Made by a program: the position numbers and the translations under genes | NCBI GenBank assembly: GCA_951799445.1 | Contig: OX637291.1 | Span: forward strand, 684,501 to 748,500 | From: Pseudisothecium myosuroides | Taxonomy: Eukaryota; Streptophyta; Bryopsida; Hypnales; Lembophyllaceae | Reading direction: 5' to 3' | DNA: 64,000 nt | The notes under the pieces: model-generated | What the model saw: only the letters and a program-made list of their open reading frames with translations | What the model was told of the DNA's origin: nothing | Database searches by the model: none | Part shown: positions 1 through 13,146 of the stretch, one piece after another | How positions within the stretch are numbered: the stretch's first letter is position 1 | How the letters are laid out: every line of letters begins with the position of its first letter

Positions 1-1149
1 CTATGAGTAATATTTTTGGCTAATGTAGTAGTTCACATGGAATGTTACTAGTAATATTATGATTGAATGTAGTTATATTTTTAAAAGCATAGAGTTACTT
101 TTTGGCATGACTGTAAGCATTATGTGACTACAACCAATCATATTTTGGCCAAGATTTTTTGTAAAAGATAACTCAAGAAAATTATATATGTCAAATAAAC
201 GAGAGTCACATTTCTTAGAATTGTATGCGTGGTTTGTAATTGGGATATTTGAGGTTTATACTAGTTTCAATCATAAACTATAGTCACATTTTTCACACAT
301 TTTTCATATATGAACATAATGCATTGCAATCATGCATCAATATGGTTTAGTAGCTAAATAAGAGACTCCATCCAATTAAAAATGAGTACTTATAATTTTT
401 GAGATGCACAACAGATAGTAATATTAAAGAAATAAACTGCAAGAAATAATGTGACATTTCTCAATGACATTTATTTGTCACTAACACAAAACATATTACA
501 ATGACTCTCTATAAATGTAAATTTTCACATGCTTTTAGGACCTATATTCCTTACAAAAATGTATAGATGTTGTTTCTTTGGTGTTGCAAGTAGCCTTCAA
601 TAACTTCATTCCAACTTGGTGCCTATAAGGGAACCGACCCATTTCCGACCAGGCACCCATTTTCGATATGTAGACTGTTCTCTTTCCGCTCAACAGAAGA
701 CTAACAATCATTAATTGTGGCACGGTTCCCAATGCAATTGTGGCGCATTATGATTGGCTACAAGACTCTCAATATTGCAACCAACCCTTGGTGGATTTGC
801 AATCAGCCCTTGGTCGAAAATAGGGAGGTCTATATAACAAGTATAGGTCAAATAGAATCTTCAGCAAAAAAATTCATAGTAATTATGTTTTGAGTATCAA
901 TTAATAAGTACTCATTTTTAATTGCTTATTTGGTCGGAAATGGGTCTGCTCCCTTATGTACAATCAAGGAAGGATTAATTTTTAGTGAATGAACAATATA
1001 GTTGAATCTTCAAAGATTTAACTAAAGGTAACACAAAATATGTAGCATATAAGCACAAGTTTAAGATAAGAAAAAGCCATAACCACTGTATCTCTAGAAA
1101 TCACAAATAAATAGGAAGAAAAAATAACAATGGTTATAGAGAGAATAAG

Positions 1150-1550
1150 AAACAATAGGCAGCAAGTGCTATAAGGTAACAACAAGCAAGAGGTGAGAAT
1201 GATGCAACAAAATGCAAAAATGAAGATGCAACAACAAGCACAAGTTAAGATGCAAAAAATTGCAACAAATAACAAGAAGAAGCAAGAACTAAGATGCAAT
1301 AAGAAGCATGAATAAATATGCAAAAACAAGAAATTAGAAGCAAAAACTAAAGAAGCAACAAGAGGAAACAAGAAATAAGAAACAAAAACTAAGAAGTAAC
1401 AAGAGGACACTAAAAGCAAAGAGCAAGAACTAAGAGGCATTAAGAGGCAAAAGCTAATAAGCAACAAGATGCAAGAATTAAGAAGTAAAAAGAAACAAGA
1501 TCTAAAAGGTATTATCAAGAAGCAAAATCTAAGAGGCAACAAGAAACAAG
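1150..1550. repeat. Purine-rich degenerate tandem repeat
   Basis: About 400 bases on the + strand are built from variants of AAGAAGCAACAAGAGGC and CAAGAACTAAGAAG, with almost no pyrimidine runs. The pattern produces a long but meaningless antisense reading frame rich in Leu, Phe, Ser and Cys. A shorter stretch of the same type lies at about 2280-2380. There is no sign of a gene. Confidence 0.7.
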
Positions 1551-1553
1551 AAC

Positions 1554-1832
1554 TACATCACAAAGTTTAGACCCTACGGTTTGTCAACAATTATCATTTG
1601 GTTATCACTGTTTCATGGGTTCGCACGTTAATTATAATTTATCGCATCATTACGATGCATTACTTTGCATTGTTACAATGCAGTTGCAAGTATTGCATTG
1701 TAACAATGCAATAACGATGCGAAGTAATGCATCGTAATGATGCGATAAATTGTAATTAACGTGCGAACCAATAAACAATGATAACCACATGATAACTATT
1801 GACAAACCATAGGGTCTAAACTTTTTGATGTA
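1554..1832. mobile_element. Foldback (MITE-like) element, about 279 bp
   Basis: The left half (1554 to about 1690) is the reverse complement of the right half (about 1695 to 1832) with few mismatches. The left arm includes AGTTTAGACCCTACGGTTTG and TTCGCACGTTAATTATAATT. The right arm includes the complements CAAACCATAGGGTCTAAACT and AATTGTAATTAACGTGCGAA. The outermost bases read TACATCA...TGATGTA, so a TA target duplication is possible. It lies within the left-edge CACTA segment. The superfamily is not certain. Confidence 0.75.
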
Positions 1833-2389
1833 AAAGGTAATAAGAAACGGGTAGAAGTACGCTAATAGGAGCCAATCGTAGACGTTATTGAGGTGCTTAT
1901 AGAGGTCCTTAATGGAATATTCCACCAAACAAATGTCGCTTATTCATTTAAAATAGTCTTTAAGTCATTTGTAATGGATTCTTATTGCAATGTTCTACCA
2001 AAAATTGTTGTTTATTTATCTAAAATAGTCTTTAAATCATCTACAATGGATTCTTATTGAATCTAATTAAGCAAAATTAAGCAATGGTTACAGCTACATT
2101 TTGGCCTTTTTGATACTTAAAAATTTAACATAATTAATTTTGTTTTACATTATGTCATGTAGCCATAACTAAGAAACAATACTCTACAATTTTTTTTCAT
2201 ATTTCAACTTATATTGAAGAGTTAGAATGAAGATTCTTAAAAAAAAAGCAGTGGTTACGCCCAAGTTGGCTCCTGTTAGTGTACTTCCACCCAAACAAAA
2301 CCTAAAAGGCAACAAAAAAAAAAATAAGGAGCAATAAAAAAAACCAGAGCTAACAGACAACAAGAACCAAAGAAGAAAAATAGCCAAAT

Positions 2390-2600
2390 GGCAGCTAGGG
2401 GTTCAAAATTCTAAATTAGTGGGGTTAGGATTTCAAAATTCTAAATTAGTGGTGGCTAGGGTTTCAAAATCCTAAATCAATGGCAGCTAGGGTTTTAAAA
2501 CCCTAGTCATGCACATGACGTGCTCTAGTCATGTGGCTTGTCTTAGTCATGTACATGACTGGCCCTAATCATGGGATTTGCCTCAATCATGCGACTGACC
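2390..2600. repeat. Short tandem repeats (about 40 bp, then about 30 bp units)
   Basis: Three to four diverged units of GGCTAGGGTTTCAAAATCCT type are followed by units built on TAGTCATGYRCATGAC. The reading frames are short and broken. No gene is seen. Confidence 0.6.
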
Positions 2601-4581
2601 AGATATGACTATATTAAGCAAATAAGTTATTTTAACAATCAAATTTGATCCAAAGTGGATATATATTGAAACATATAAGTAGATGCCATGCGTTTGTCAA
2701 AATATCTATGTCCATGTATAAAAAGTGTGCGGAAGCAAAAATATTTGATAGAGACACTATTTAAAAGCATCTTTGAAGCAAAAAAAAGTATTATACTTTT
2801 ATAATCTATATCCTTGTAAGAACATCCAAACAACCATTTGTCCATCTTTTGATTGCATTACGAGCGCGCATGCCCACGATAAGCTTCAATCTTCATATAA
2901 ACAATTTTTTTTTACTTCTGTAGGGCCTATAGAGTCCCTGAGCCATTATTGCGGCTTGTATGACATTGTTGAGAACCTTTTTAAAAAAGAAACAAATTTC
3001 AATACACAACATATGTGAGCATTTTTCTATATTCTTGAGATAAAATATGCACATCCATGTTCTTCGTTGTTGGACTCCAAATCTTAAGTTGGATATTTAA
3101 TTGTTGTTTAACTGGCCTTCTAAGCAATGAACAACTATTTTCTAATGATAAAGTGTAAGTGGTTCACATCTTAACTAAAATTGATACAAATTGCTAAAAT
3201 TAAAGGTTTTGGATGGTTTCGGCTGATTGAGGCCAAATCTCTAAACTTCCAAATCCAAGTTGAGAAATTCAAAAAAATTGTTAGCTTAAGTTGTAGAGCA
3301 TTGCATGCCTATTCTAAAATAGTAAAAATCTTTATAATGGAATATTTTTAGCAAAAATTATAGATGGATGAAGCTTTGTCTCTATTTCATTCTTCAAGAT
3401 TTCATCCAACATTTTCTTCTAGCCTATATAAGGGTATTAATGAGCTCATAGGAGCCAATGGCGATGGTGAAAAGGTTCTTTTTGGAGTCCTAAAAAAAAT
3501 TATAAGAAAATGTTTTACTCAAAGACTTTAGCAATTTTATCAAAATTAGATATAAAAATTATTCAAAGTTGTCAACAATGACAAATTCTATTCAATATCG
3601 TACTTGGACAACACACCGGCTACTAAATTTATCCATGCACAAATTCAACAAATGATGATGTCCTGTTGACTAATGTGTTCGTTAAACAATGAACCCTCTA
3701 TGTAATTATAAGGACATTATTTATAATTACATAGTAACTTCTACATTGCAAACATTGTAAAAAATTCAAGAATTTCTATATTTTAACTACTACATTTAAT
3801 GAAAGCCTTTTTCACCAAATGTATATGTCAACCTCAAAATAAAAACACAACAAAAAACCAAAACATCTTTAACATGTATGCATTTTGAGACCTTTCCCCT
3901 TGTCCCTTCCAACACGACGGGCCAAGGATGACCCATCAATTGTCTCTTATTGTTATATGCTTCATGTTTTACTATTTTTCTTGTAAAGTTTATAAAAAAT
4001 TTGATTAATTAATTACAGAAAAAACATGTGCCACCCAAAGATATTAGACACCAATTGTATAATGGATACAGGATCCAAAAAAAATGTATTTTTTTAACAC
4101 GTATAAAATCAAGGCACACCTACACCCAAAAGAATACAAGAGGGCCTTCTTAGATTGCCCACCTTTGCTTATGCCGCCTGAAAAAAAAAAATTATTACCA
4201 AAAAAATGTGACTACAAAATACAACTAACTATAAAATATGACTACAAAATATGACCGAGGCAAAAATACAACTGCCCACCCAAATTTCCCTTTGGTTGTC
4301 CTCCCCTTGAATGTCACTGCCATAGAGATATGACTGCAAAATATGACTGGCAAATATGACTTGTTGTTCCTCAAACATGTTCCTTGCCGTTCCCTATGAA
4401 GTACTTTGGCATTCCCAATGGATGTACAATATACATCCGTGAAGTACAAGGCAAAATATGACTGGCAATCATATTTGTGGCCATTTTTTTCTCCAAGGTC
4501 TTGGCCTCCAAGAATATGACTACATGCCAGTCATCCCCAGCCATATTTTTGCAGTCATAAAATATCCATTTTTTTGTAGTG

Positions 4582-6980
4582 CTTGGTACTAAAAAGTGGT
4601 TCTTCAAAGATTGTATTGTCGATCTAAATTAACATTAGTCAATCTAAAGTGCATTCGATTTAAATTGTCCTCTGCTTTAGTGTACATAGAGAGAAGTTAC
4701 GTTTTATGATACAACTGGAAGGAAACCAAACTAGCATTGCTGCAAAACAATTAAGATCCTACAGCTAAACCTTGCCACAAATTCATTCCAGAAATTCTAA
4801 AAATTCCCAATGATACCATCAAAATTAATAAAATTACTCATACCTAAATGAAAACTAAAATCCAACAGTTATTTCTTTTTGCAAATTCAAATCATTCTTT
4901 ATACTCAAACGTAGCTGCACAGTGGAAACATGAATGGCAACTAGGAGACAATTGTACAAAAATCAAAATTGAACCTTGCCAAACAGTGCACATAAGTTGC
5001 ACACAATGACAAACTTGCAAACTAATCCCCTACTGTAGATAATCACAAGCTTTTAAAATCACAAATTGTTTATATTTATGATTCAAAATGCCATTCTAAG
5101 CTTCAATCGCAAAGCACACATTCACAAGGTATAAATGATCGTGCAATCAAAAGCTAAACATCAGAGTCTAATGTCATTCAAAGTGCCTTTTCAAGATTTT
5201 AAACCCTACACCCTCACGTACATATTTAAGATTTAAAATGGTAGTCCAAGCAACAAAACAAACATAAAAGTTAAAATCCCAGAGGAACACTTCAAAACAA
5301 AGATGGCCTATGCTCAAACCATATCTTCAATAACTTGTTGATCAATCTGTTCATCTTGCGTATGTAAGGTGGATACCCCCAAACCGCCACATTTGGGTAT
5401 TGAGCCTAGTTACTATTATTAGATTGGTCAAATTTTCATATGTTCTTGTTGGCAAGGGAAAGGAGGTTCGAACGCACCAATGAACGTACCATTTGGATAC
5501 TATATGCAAAAGTTATTAAGAAACACCGAATTTAATTTGGAACAAGTATATATGGAAACCCTCGATTTATTTCGGGACAGAGGGAGTATATCGCTATTCC
5601 ACATCTTTATGGTGATGCTGTTGAAGAATTCCATCTAAATTTTTATACCTTAATTCTTAAAATTTCTTTACGTACGAGTAGAGTCTCACGGTTCTACCGT
5701 TCTGTTGACCGTGTGTGAGCTCCCAATTTGTCACTTGGGATTCGTAGAATTATTTTTTTGGAAATTTGCAATTTAAAGTTGATAAAAGTATACAAAAACC
5801 CATAAAAAGAGTGTAAAACCAAAATAGGGTTGTGTCATACCCATTATAGTATTTGGTCTAGATTTGTGTTTTTACTTAGAATCCCCCAAACCTTGCCTAA
5901 AAATAGTATAGAAATAACGAAAAGGTTAGATTGGGAGGAATTGAGTCACACAGCCCCAAAAGGGCTGAATCCCACCATGAATGTGGCGATTCAGCGCTAG
6001 GTCGGTCCGAGGGACCCACAGCGAGGCCACTAGGTCGGGTCCTAGAGTTAGATTTAGAATTCCCCATTAGATCGATGAATTCCCGAAATCCCGATTGTTA
6101 GCATGCAGGAGCCACTCACGCAAGACCGGGCCTGTGGAGGAATCTACAGCCCAAGGATGGTGTTCTAGGGTGAATCCCATGCCAGGAGTCCAACGGCGAA
6201 ATTGGTTTGCCAAGATTCCTCCACCTGCAGAAGATTCCCGCATCGTCGCTAATTCGAGGAGATGGCCAGTTTTAAATCTCCATTGACCAATCGTGCCAGG
6301 TACGGAAACACACCCACACGTCTTTCATGCGACTCCCTGAGAGGTCACGTGAAAAATACCGGCATCTTCCGACTTGCAGAAGAACCTTTTCCGGGTGGTC
6401 AACCCTCCTAACCTCCAACGGGAATTTCATGGAAATTACCCAGGTTACAATAAAATCTCACTAAAAATTAGACTAGCTTGGTTTATGTTAATAATGCGCT
6501 CCGTGAAGTTTCACGACATTCCGATAGCGGCAAGTACCCAAACCGGCGAGATTCCTCGGAAATTAACCACGTGGCGGGGTCCCCGCCACGTTGACCGGCA
6601 TTCCGGGACCATACGATGGCGAAACAAAGTCAACCAAAAGTCCTTCCCGACTCTCTCGCACCTACCGGAGACCCTAGGCTATTCACATTTCTCAAAATAG
6701 GAGACCCCCAAGATCTAAGATTTTATCACGATTTGTTTTTTAAACTAAATTAGCCTACGATGGGTTTTTGGCCTCGGTACGGGGGTAGAGAGTTTCAGGA
6801 CTAAACGCGGCGATCTGGATCCAACGGCGCAATCCGTTTGGCGATTGGAGCTAATCTCCAAAAGTTAGGATGTTGGTCCGGCATAGATGGTAGAAGTAGA
6901 TTTTTAGGATGTAGGATGAAAATCTTTGAGGATGAGGATGAAAATCCTCGTTGATAAGGTTACCTTAGAACTCTAGAGGG
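4582..6980. other. Intergenic, no gene recognised
   Basis: No convincing exon was found. A sequence like one end of a Stowaway MITE (GGGACAGAGGGAGTA) lies at about 5574-5588, but no partner end is visible. From about 5900 the GC content rises, and the stretch up to 6980 probably belongs to the LTR-like unit described next. The small reading frames here (for example 6095-6286 and 6374-6700) have no recognisable features. Confidence 0.5.
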
Positions 6981-6989
6981 AGGGGTGAG

Positions 6990-8210
6990 CCCTTAGAAAC
7001 CTATATAAGGGCCCCATTTCTCTCTCTAGAACACCCCCAATTCTTGTTTTGGGTCCGTGGGTCCAAGTTATTTTGGATATTTTGGCGTTTGAAGCCAAAA
7101 ACCTCTACGGTGTTTTCGGAGCACTTTTAGCTCCATTGTTGCTTATTTTCAAGCTTTGAAGGTCCTTGGGGGTCCTTCTACCTTGTTTTGTGTACACTTT
7201 TGCAAAGTTTTGGTACCTTGTTGTGAGTGGAGAGCCTCTCTCTCCCTCTTGTGCATGTTGTGTTCTAACTTGTGGAGTTTTAAGGGTCTTTAGTCTCTTG
7301 CACTAATCCTGAAGTCACCCCCCACCGTACCTTGGCAATGCCGCTTTGGAGGGCCTTTAGCATGTGAGCTTTGTGTTGCCACGTGGTCTAACTTGTGTGT
7401 TTATCTTTGTGTTTCGTTACACCCTCTTCTAATATTTTCCTTGTTGAGTGGACCCCCCTCCGAGACGGCGAAGCTTTGAACCTCCTTTGTGCATGTTTTC
7501 TAAAGTTATCCCAAACCCTCTTCTAATTGTCTCCTTGTTGAGTGGACCCCCCTTCGAGACGGCGAAGCTTTGACCCTGTGTGTGTGCTTTTCTTTAAAAG
7601 TTCAGTTTTTCCCTCTTCTAAAGTCTCTCTCATTGTGTGGACCCCCCTTGGAAACGGCAAAGCTTTGAACTAGTGACAAGGTTGAAGTCCTAAAGCGTGT
7701 GTTAAAAGTGTAGATGGCGGAGCTTTGAACCCTCGGGGTGTCAAGAAGTCCTAAAGTTGGTGTTAAAACCAATTTAACGGTGAAGCTTTGCACCTACCCC
7801 GTGTTTAGTTCCAAAGTCTAGTTCCCAAGACCTTTGTGGAAACCTCCAGAGTTTAGCTTCCAAGATATGTAGGTTCCTTTGCATTTATCTAGTGTAGTGT
7901 CTTCCAAAGTTTTATTTAGTTTAGTTGTTTCCCAAGGTCTTAGTGAGTTTGGTACCCCCGAAGTTTTATTTTCCCCTAGCCTTAGCCAATAATCCAATCT
8001 TAAAATAGCCTTAGCAAAAATCTAGTCTTAAAATAGCCTTAGCCAAAAATCCAGTCTTTTTTAGCCTTAGCCGGAAATCCAATTTTTTTTAGAACCAGCA
8101 TACAGCCCAGCCAACATCAGGACCAGCATACAGCCCAGCAACATCAGGACCAGCATACAGCCAACCACATCAGGACCAGCATACAGCAGCAACATCAGAA
8201 GCTAGCGGAG
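6990..8210 (+). mobile_element. LTR-like promoter region with tandem repeats (retrotransposon remnant?)
   Basis: A strong TATA box (CTATATAAGG, 7001-7010) is followed by a pyrimidine-rich start region (TTTCTCTCTCTAG). Next come degenerate repeats anchored on GGCGAAGCTTTGA at about 7466, 7560, 7654, 7716 and 7778 (spacing about 94 then 62). About four 30-bp units of AGGACCAGCATACAGCCCAG lie at 8093-8200. A promoter followed by GT/CT-rich untranslated sequence and no coding sequence is what a large plant LTR (R-U5) looks like. A weak primer-binding-like string (AGCGCCCACACCGTGTG) is at about 10624. No gag or pol and no second LTR are seen, so a solo or truncated LTR is an inference. Confidence 0.35.
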
Positions 8211-10620
8211 ATAAAAATATATATATTAATAAAAAAATTAATTTTTTAAATTAATTTTTTTGTTAACCAGCCCCCCAACCAGCCAGCCGGGAGGCAGGCA
8301 GGCTCGGTGGTCCAGCACCCGGTCCAGATCGGGCTCCCCCTTTTGAACTCAATTTTTGGTCTTTTGTTTTTTTTTGTTTTTTTGGGTTCTCTCAAACTAA
8401 AACAAAACCAAAACTAAAAACACAACAAAAATGTTAGACTAACCTATTACTAGCTAGGAGAGGAGTAAGATTAGGGTCTAAATCAAAAAGGGAGAAGGGA
8501 GAAAAGAGCGGAGCACCACCGTACCTGCACACAAAATTGTTTCCTCTCACCACTCACACCTACACACAATGGAAGGAGATTAGGAAAAGGAAGAGAAGAA
8601 GTAGGCGAAGGAAGGTGAGAGACAATAAATAGTGACCTAGGTTTAAGATAGGTAGGCTTTAGGAAGAAATCTTGGAAATTTGTGGTGACCGTTGAGAGGA
8701 GGATTAGGATGACACAAAGGCAAAATTGTGTAAGAAGATAGTTGGCATCTTAAAACCTCCTTGAAGTTTGAGACCATAGTGTAAGACTCATAAAAGCTTA
8801 AGTGAAATAGTGCTAGTGTAGAAGGAAGAAGAAAGAAAAGAAAGGAGGAAGGGAAAGAGGGAGTTTAGATCATCAAAAATTGTAATATTTTCTAAATAAG
8901 CGGTGAGTTTGGAGAAAATTCAAAACAAAAATCAAAGACTACCATGGAGCATGAGGACGTACACGTGGACGTGGACAAGGTTATTTCCGAAACCGGTAGT
9001 GAAGAGGTGAGTTTTTGATTTAATCTTTGATGTTTCTCCCTAATTAGCATTTATTTTCCTAATCAGCCCTCAGAGCGTGATTAGCATCCGAGATTAGTGC
9101 AAATTAGAAGTTTAGATTCAAAAAGTTATAGATTAGGAATAGAGGTTTCCAAAAACATATTACACTTAGGATTTGGCTTTAAATCGACCGCGTTAGGCTA
9201 AGTTAAGCGGTAGGAGGTAGGACGGAGGAATTTTGAGTAAAATTCATCCACAAAGAATCATGGACGGAACTTAGGGGTTTAAATTAGAACGAGAATTTAG
9301 GATTAAAATTAGGGATTAATTAGCGGTTAGAATTAGAATCAATCTACATTTTTATTTCTTAAAGTTAAAATTCTAAGGTCAAAATCTAGAGTTAACTTGG
9401 GAAGTTAAAAAGTAGAATTAATTTGGAAGTGTAACTTAGGGGGTTAAAATTCCCAGTGAAACCGTAGGGTAGTTTAGAAAAGGAAGTTAGGGTTAATTAG
9501 GAGTAAAAAATCCGAGTAAGAAGTAGAAATTAAAAGTAAAAAACTTTAGACTAAAATTAGGAGGTAGAAATCACGAGTAGAAATAGGAGTTAGATCTTGA
9601 AGTTAGAAATTCGAAATTAGAGTGAATGTTAGAGGTCAAAAGCTAGAGTAAAATTTAGAAGTAAAACTTGAAGTAACATTTAGAGTTAATCTAGGATTAA
9701 AACGATAGGATTAAATTGGGAAGTAGAAGGTCAAAAGCCTAGAGTCAAAAGTTAAGATTAAATTTAAAGGTTAAACTTTAGAGTCAATTGGGAAGTAAAA
9801 AGTTAGAGTAAAAAGCTAAAGTGAAAAATAAAAAGTTATAGTTAGATTTAGAAGGTAAATCTTAGAGTTAGTTGGAAGTAGAAAAATCTAGAGTCAAAGT
9901 GAAAACGTAGGGTCAAACCTAGAGGTTAAAATTTGGGATTAAATTTAGAAGTAAAAATTTAGAGTTAAAAGTCAAAAACCTAGAGTTATACGTAGAAGGT
10001 AAATTTAGAATAAAATAGGGAAGTGAAAACTTGAAGTTAAAGTCAAAACATAGAGTTAACTTTAGAAGGTAAATTTTAGAGTTAGTCTAGGAGTAAAAAC
10101 TTGGAGTCAAAAGTCAAAACAAAGTCAAACGGTAGCATTAAATTTTGAAGTTAAATTCTCTAATTAGTTCGGGAAGCTAAAAACCTAGAGTATACTTAGA
10201 AGTTAAAAGTTAGAGTAAGAGTTGAAACTTTAGGGATAACTTTTAAAAGTAGAACTTCTAGGTGGAGTTCAAAAACCCAAGATAGTCTTAGAGGTTCATG
10301 GAAGGAACATAAGGGTTCCCCTTTTTACGTAGTTAGGGATGTTAGAAATGACGCCAACTACTCAGCCTACCCTCGACATAGGATAGATAGTTAGGGAGTT
10401 AGAATTTTACCATTACCCCTGAGCATTGCAGTTACCTTGTGAGTTACTACATGCATTCTAATTATTTGCTGCCATCCACGACACTTAGGAAACGTTAGCA
10501 AAAAAGATCCGTTGCTTGGAAGGCACAGTGGACCGCGCTCACATCACCCCCATATATTAAAAAATGTGGATAAAGGCATAGAACCTGGTCGGTGTTCGCT
10601 TTATTACCAAGGGTGGGTAA
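8211..10620. repeat. Purine-rich degenerate repeat region, no gene
   Basis: From about 9250 to 10300 the + strand consists of variants of TTTAGAAGGTAAATTTTAGA and GAGTCAAAAGTCAAAA, with a loose period near 70 bp (anchors at about 9851, 9995 and 10065). Between 8260 and 9000 the sequence is AG-rich without open frames. It may be the downstream part of the LTR-like region. Confidence 0.45.
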
Positions 10621-11540
10621 TCTAGCGCCCACACCGTGTGATCTCATATGACCATTGTTGAATTGTTTTATCTTCTCTGCAGTTCACCATATTGTACAGA
10701 TTTTTGCAAAAGACTAGTGGGATCTTGTCATTTCAACTTTTGATTCAGTTTCAGGGTATAGCCAGATTCGCATTCTATGAACAATGCACATCACCAAATT
10801 TACAAGAACTTTTCCTTCTATATCATCATTACAAAAATGTACACTAAATCAATAGTTCACCATGCACTGCTACAAATTCCTCACTTGTCTCGTCTATAGA
10901 TGTCACTTCATTTGTAATGTTGAGGACGAGGATGCTACAATGGCAACCTCCAAAAATCAAAAATAAAAGCATAGGTGCACTATGCAACAGACTCTAATGA
11001 ACTGGTTCTATATTAAAACAATCTAAGTCTTGCAAATTCGCAACATCCTCAAGGTTGTTATTGTAAGCGGCTAACATGCTCCAGATAGCCATCTATCAAC
11101 CTATAGAGGAGCTACCACCTTGTGGACCCACACATTAGAAAAAAATTTAGCCCTCGGGAGGTCTGTTTCCCTTTGAGACTCTTTGGGAGTTCCCCACAGT
11201 GGAACAATAACCACTATTCATCATCAATGATGAATAGTGACCGCAATAAAAAAATATTTAAAAATATTTAAGTATTTAAATATATTTAAATATTTATAAT
11301 TTATAATAAAAAATATTTAAAAATATTTAAATAATAATTAAAATAATAAAACAATAATCACTTAGGCTGACAAGGATAATTTTGGCTACATTAGATTTGG
11401 GAATTTCAAAATTTTGTAATTATTTCAATAATAATATTTTTCAAATATTTTTTAAATTACAATATTAAACTGTCCCTCGCAGAGCAGGCTCTCCAGTTCG
11501 CTGGCCAAAAAAAATAATAATAATTTTTTTTTCGTTATTT
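10621..11540. other. Intergenic, AT-rich; small hairpin at 11211-11239
   Basis: No gene is seen. The hairpin has arms CACTATTCATCAT and ATGATGAATAGTG. It is followed by an ATATTT-rich stretch (about 11250-11350) that gives chance self-complementarity. Confidence 0.5.
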
Positions 11541-11543
11541 CAG

Positions 11544-13146
11544 CTAGTGTTTTCTATTGTCCAAGAACTCATAGCTCTCTCGAGGGCTCATATTTCTTAT
11601 AATGGAGCTCATTCCCACATTTTTTGACCTGCAACATTTTCGAGAAGGCGACGAAAATGTGTTTGGATGGATGAACCGGCCTTCGCTATCATCTTCACTT
11701 GTGTTTGGTTGCACGGACTCAACCATACCAACGACAAAATCCCGCACAACCTTCATACTCCCAAGTGTCTGAAATCTAACATCACTACCTGTAGAATGAT
11801 CGAGTACAATTAAGAAATTAGTTTCGACAAAAGAAGTCAATTTTTGCACAATTCAATCAGCCACAAACCAAGCAAATAATTAACAACTAGAAATTTTTTC
11901 TAAATCACAAAAAACTTCAGCATTAATAATCCAAAACACTTAATGCTAAAATCAATAAGAGTACTACGTACTCACCATCCCTGGAATAAATTGCCACTCT
12001 TCTGTGCTCCATGTTCGTGATCAATTGGACAAAAGAAAACACGGCCTCAGTAGTCCACACATAAAACTCTACCTCAGCTTGACGCAATTGAAACTCTTCC
12101 ACGACAATTTCCTCTTTATTTCCACCCCCAATATCACACTAGTTGTCCAGAAAGATTTGAAGCGCCTCAAACATAATACTAAGTCGTTCTTGGCGGTGAC
12201 AAGAAAATCAACATTACTGAATCTCCTTGTAAGTTTTGTCGCACTTGCATCATGCCATATGGCTTCCTGACTTCTTGTCATCTTCCTGAAGTACTCGGCA
12301 TATTTGTCTTTATGCTGTAACTCATACATGTTCCCATCCTTGCACAACATTTGGACAATGCTCTACATCAATTGCAATTTCTACCAGAATTGTTGAAACA
12401 GAAAGTCTAGCCAACTTGTACTGAAAGATCATGGGGAACATGACAAGGTATGCTTACCAAAAAGATTCTTCGTCTTCAGTCCCAGCTCCAAGCAGCGCTT
12501 CTAGTGATCAGAAAAAATTTCAAGGAATTTTGAAGGACATACAAATCATCCTCGTTTATAGTCGAGGCAGCTCTTGTTCGCAAAAGTGATTTTCAAATCA
12601 TGCAATGCAGCTCTTGGGCTTGCTAATCCAGCCTATTATGGATTTTTTTAGCAGTTGTCGATACCGATTCTGATGTCAACCCTTTTTCACTTCCTGCAAA
12701 ACCAGACAATAGCTTAACATTATGTTCACCCTGATGGGTGAACCCAGCGAAAAAACCTACACTAGACTTGCTTAGTCTACCTATGAAGGCAAGAAGCCCT
12801 AATTTCAAAAACCTAAGTGCAACGATCCATACTAACCATCCGCTAACACTTGTTAACACTTCATTGCAAGAAATAACACACCTTTTGGATGTGCAGTTGG
12901 CTTTGCGATCCCACCAACAAGCACCGCGAGTTCCTTAGATTGTCCTGCTGTTGATCCATATACACCCCTTATCGCTTCAATGTTTATGCCCTCATTCGCT
13001 GCTAGGGGGTCAAGACCCAACACAAGTGTTTCAGGACTTAAGTTAGTCCGAGCACCAATTCTGGAAATATTGAGCGTCCCTTTATCATCAGTAGCCAATT
13101 CCAACCATGTTTGCTCGGCGCATCGGAGCCAAATTGTTGGCTTCAT
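11544..13146 (-). pseudogene. Decayed multi-exon gene, possibly Crinkler-like with a nuclease-type C-terminus
   Basis: A first exon (13146 down to 12882) opens with ATG and encodes about 88 residues beginning MKPTIWLRCAEQTWLEL. It could be a ubiquitin-like header, as in the N-terminal domain of eukaryotic Crinkler proteins. A GTGTG donor and a TTTGCAG acceptor join it in phase to 12693-12623, where a stop follows after 22 residues. Further 3', separated by stops and frame changes, a segment at about 12350-12069 contains FSNVDFLVTAKNDL and ILGVEIKRKL. The second fits the strand-lysine part (xVExK) of PD-(D/E)XK nucleases. Another open segment lies at 11849-11544. The order header, nuclease-like part, C-terminal tail fits Crinkler/REase proteins, but this is recognition by eye of weak patterns. 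As it stands the locus cannot encode a full protein. It could instead be an unrelated transposon-borne gene or a gene with unrecognised introns. Confidence 0.3.

Larger units (their letters stand above)
1..4581. mobile_element. CACTA-type DNA transposon, right end (left end outside window)
   Basis: The segment ends at 4581 with TTTTTTTGTAGTG, the inverted form of the CACTA terminus CACTACAAAAAAA. The last 370 bases (about 4210-4560) carry many copies of a short subterminal motif, AAATATGACT or its complement AGTCATATTT. The first 160 bases of the window carry similar motifs (TGTGACTACAACCAATCATA), as expected if the window starts inside the other subterminal region. No transposase reading frame is visible, so it would be non-autonomous. 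The interior holds purine-rich repeats and a foldback element, listed separately. The terminus is seen; the extent to position 1 is inferred, and a shorter element or two adjacent elements are possible. Confidence 0.5.

Noticed and set aside
1018..1542. 174-residue antisense ORF
   Set aside because: Low-complexity Leu/Phe/Ser/Cys translation of the purine-rich repeat on the other strand; no motif.
5574..5591. Stowaway-like terminus GGGACAGAGGGAGTA
   Set aside because: No matching inverted end within several hundred bases; too short to call an element alone.
10620..10640. Primer-binding-site-like AGCGCCCACACCGTGTG
   Set aside because: Only a partial match to tRNA 3' complements, with no LTR pair or gag-pol nearby; kept only as weak support for the LTR-like region.
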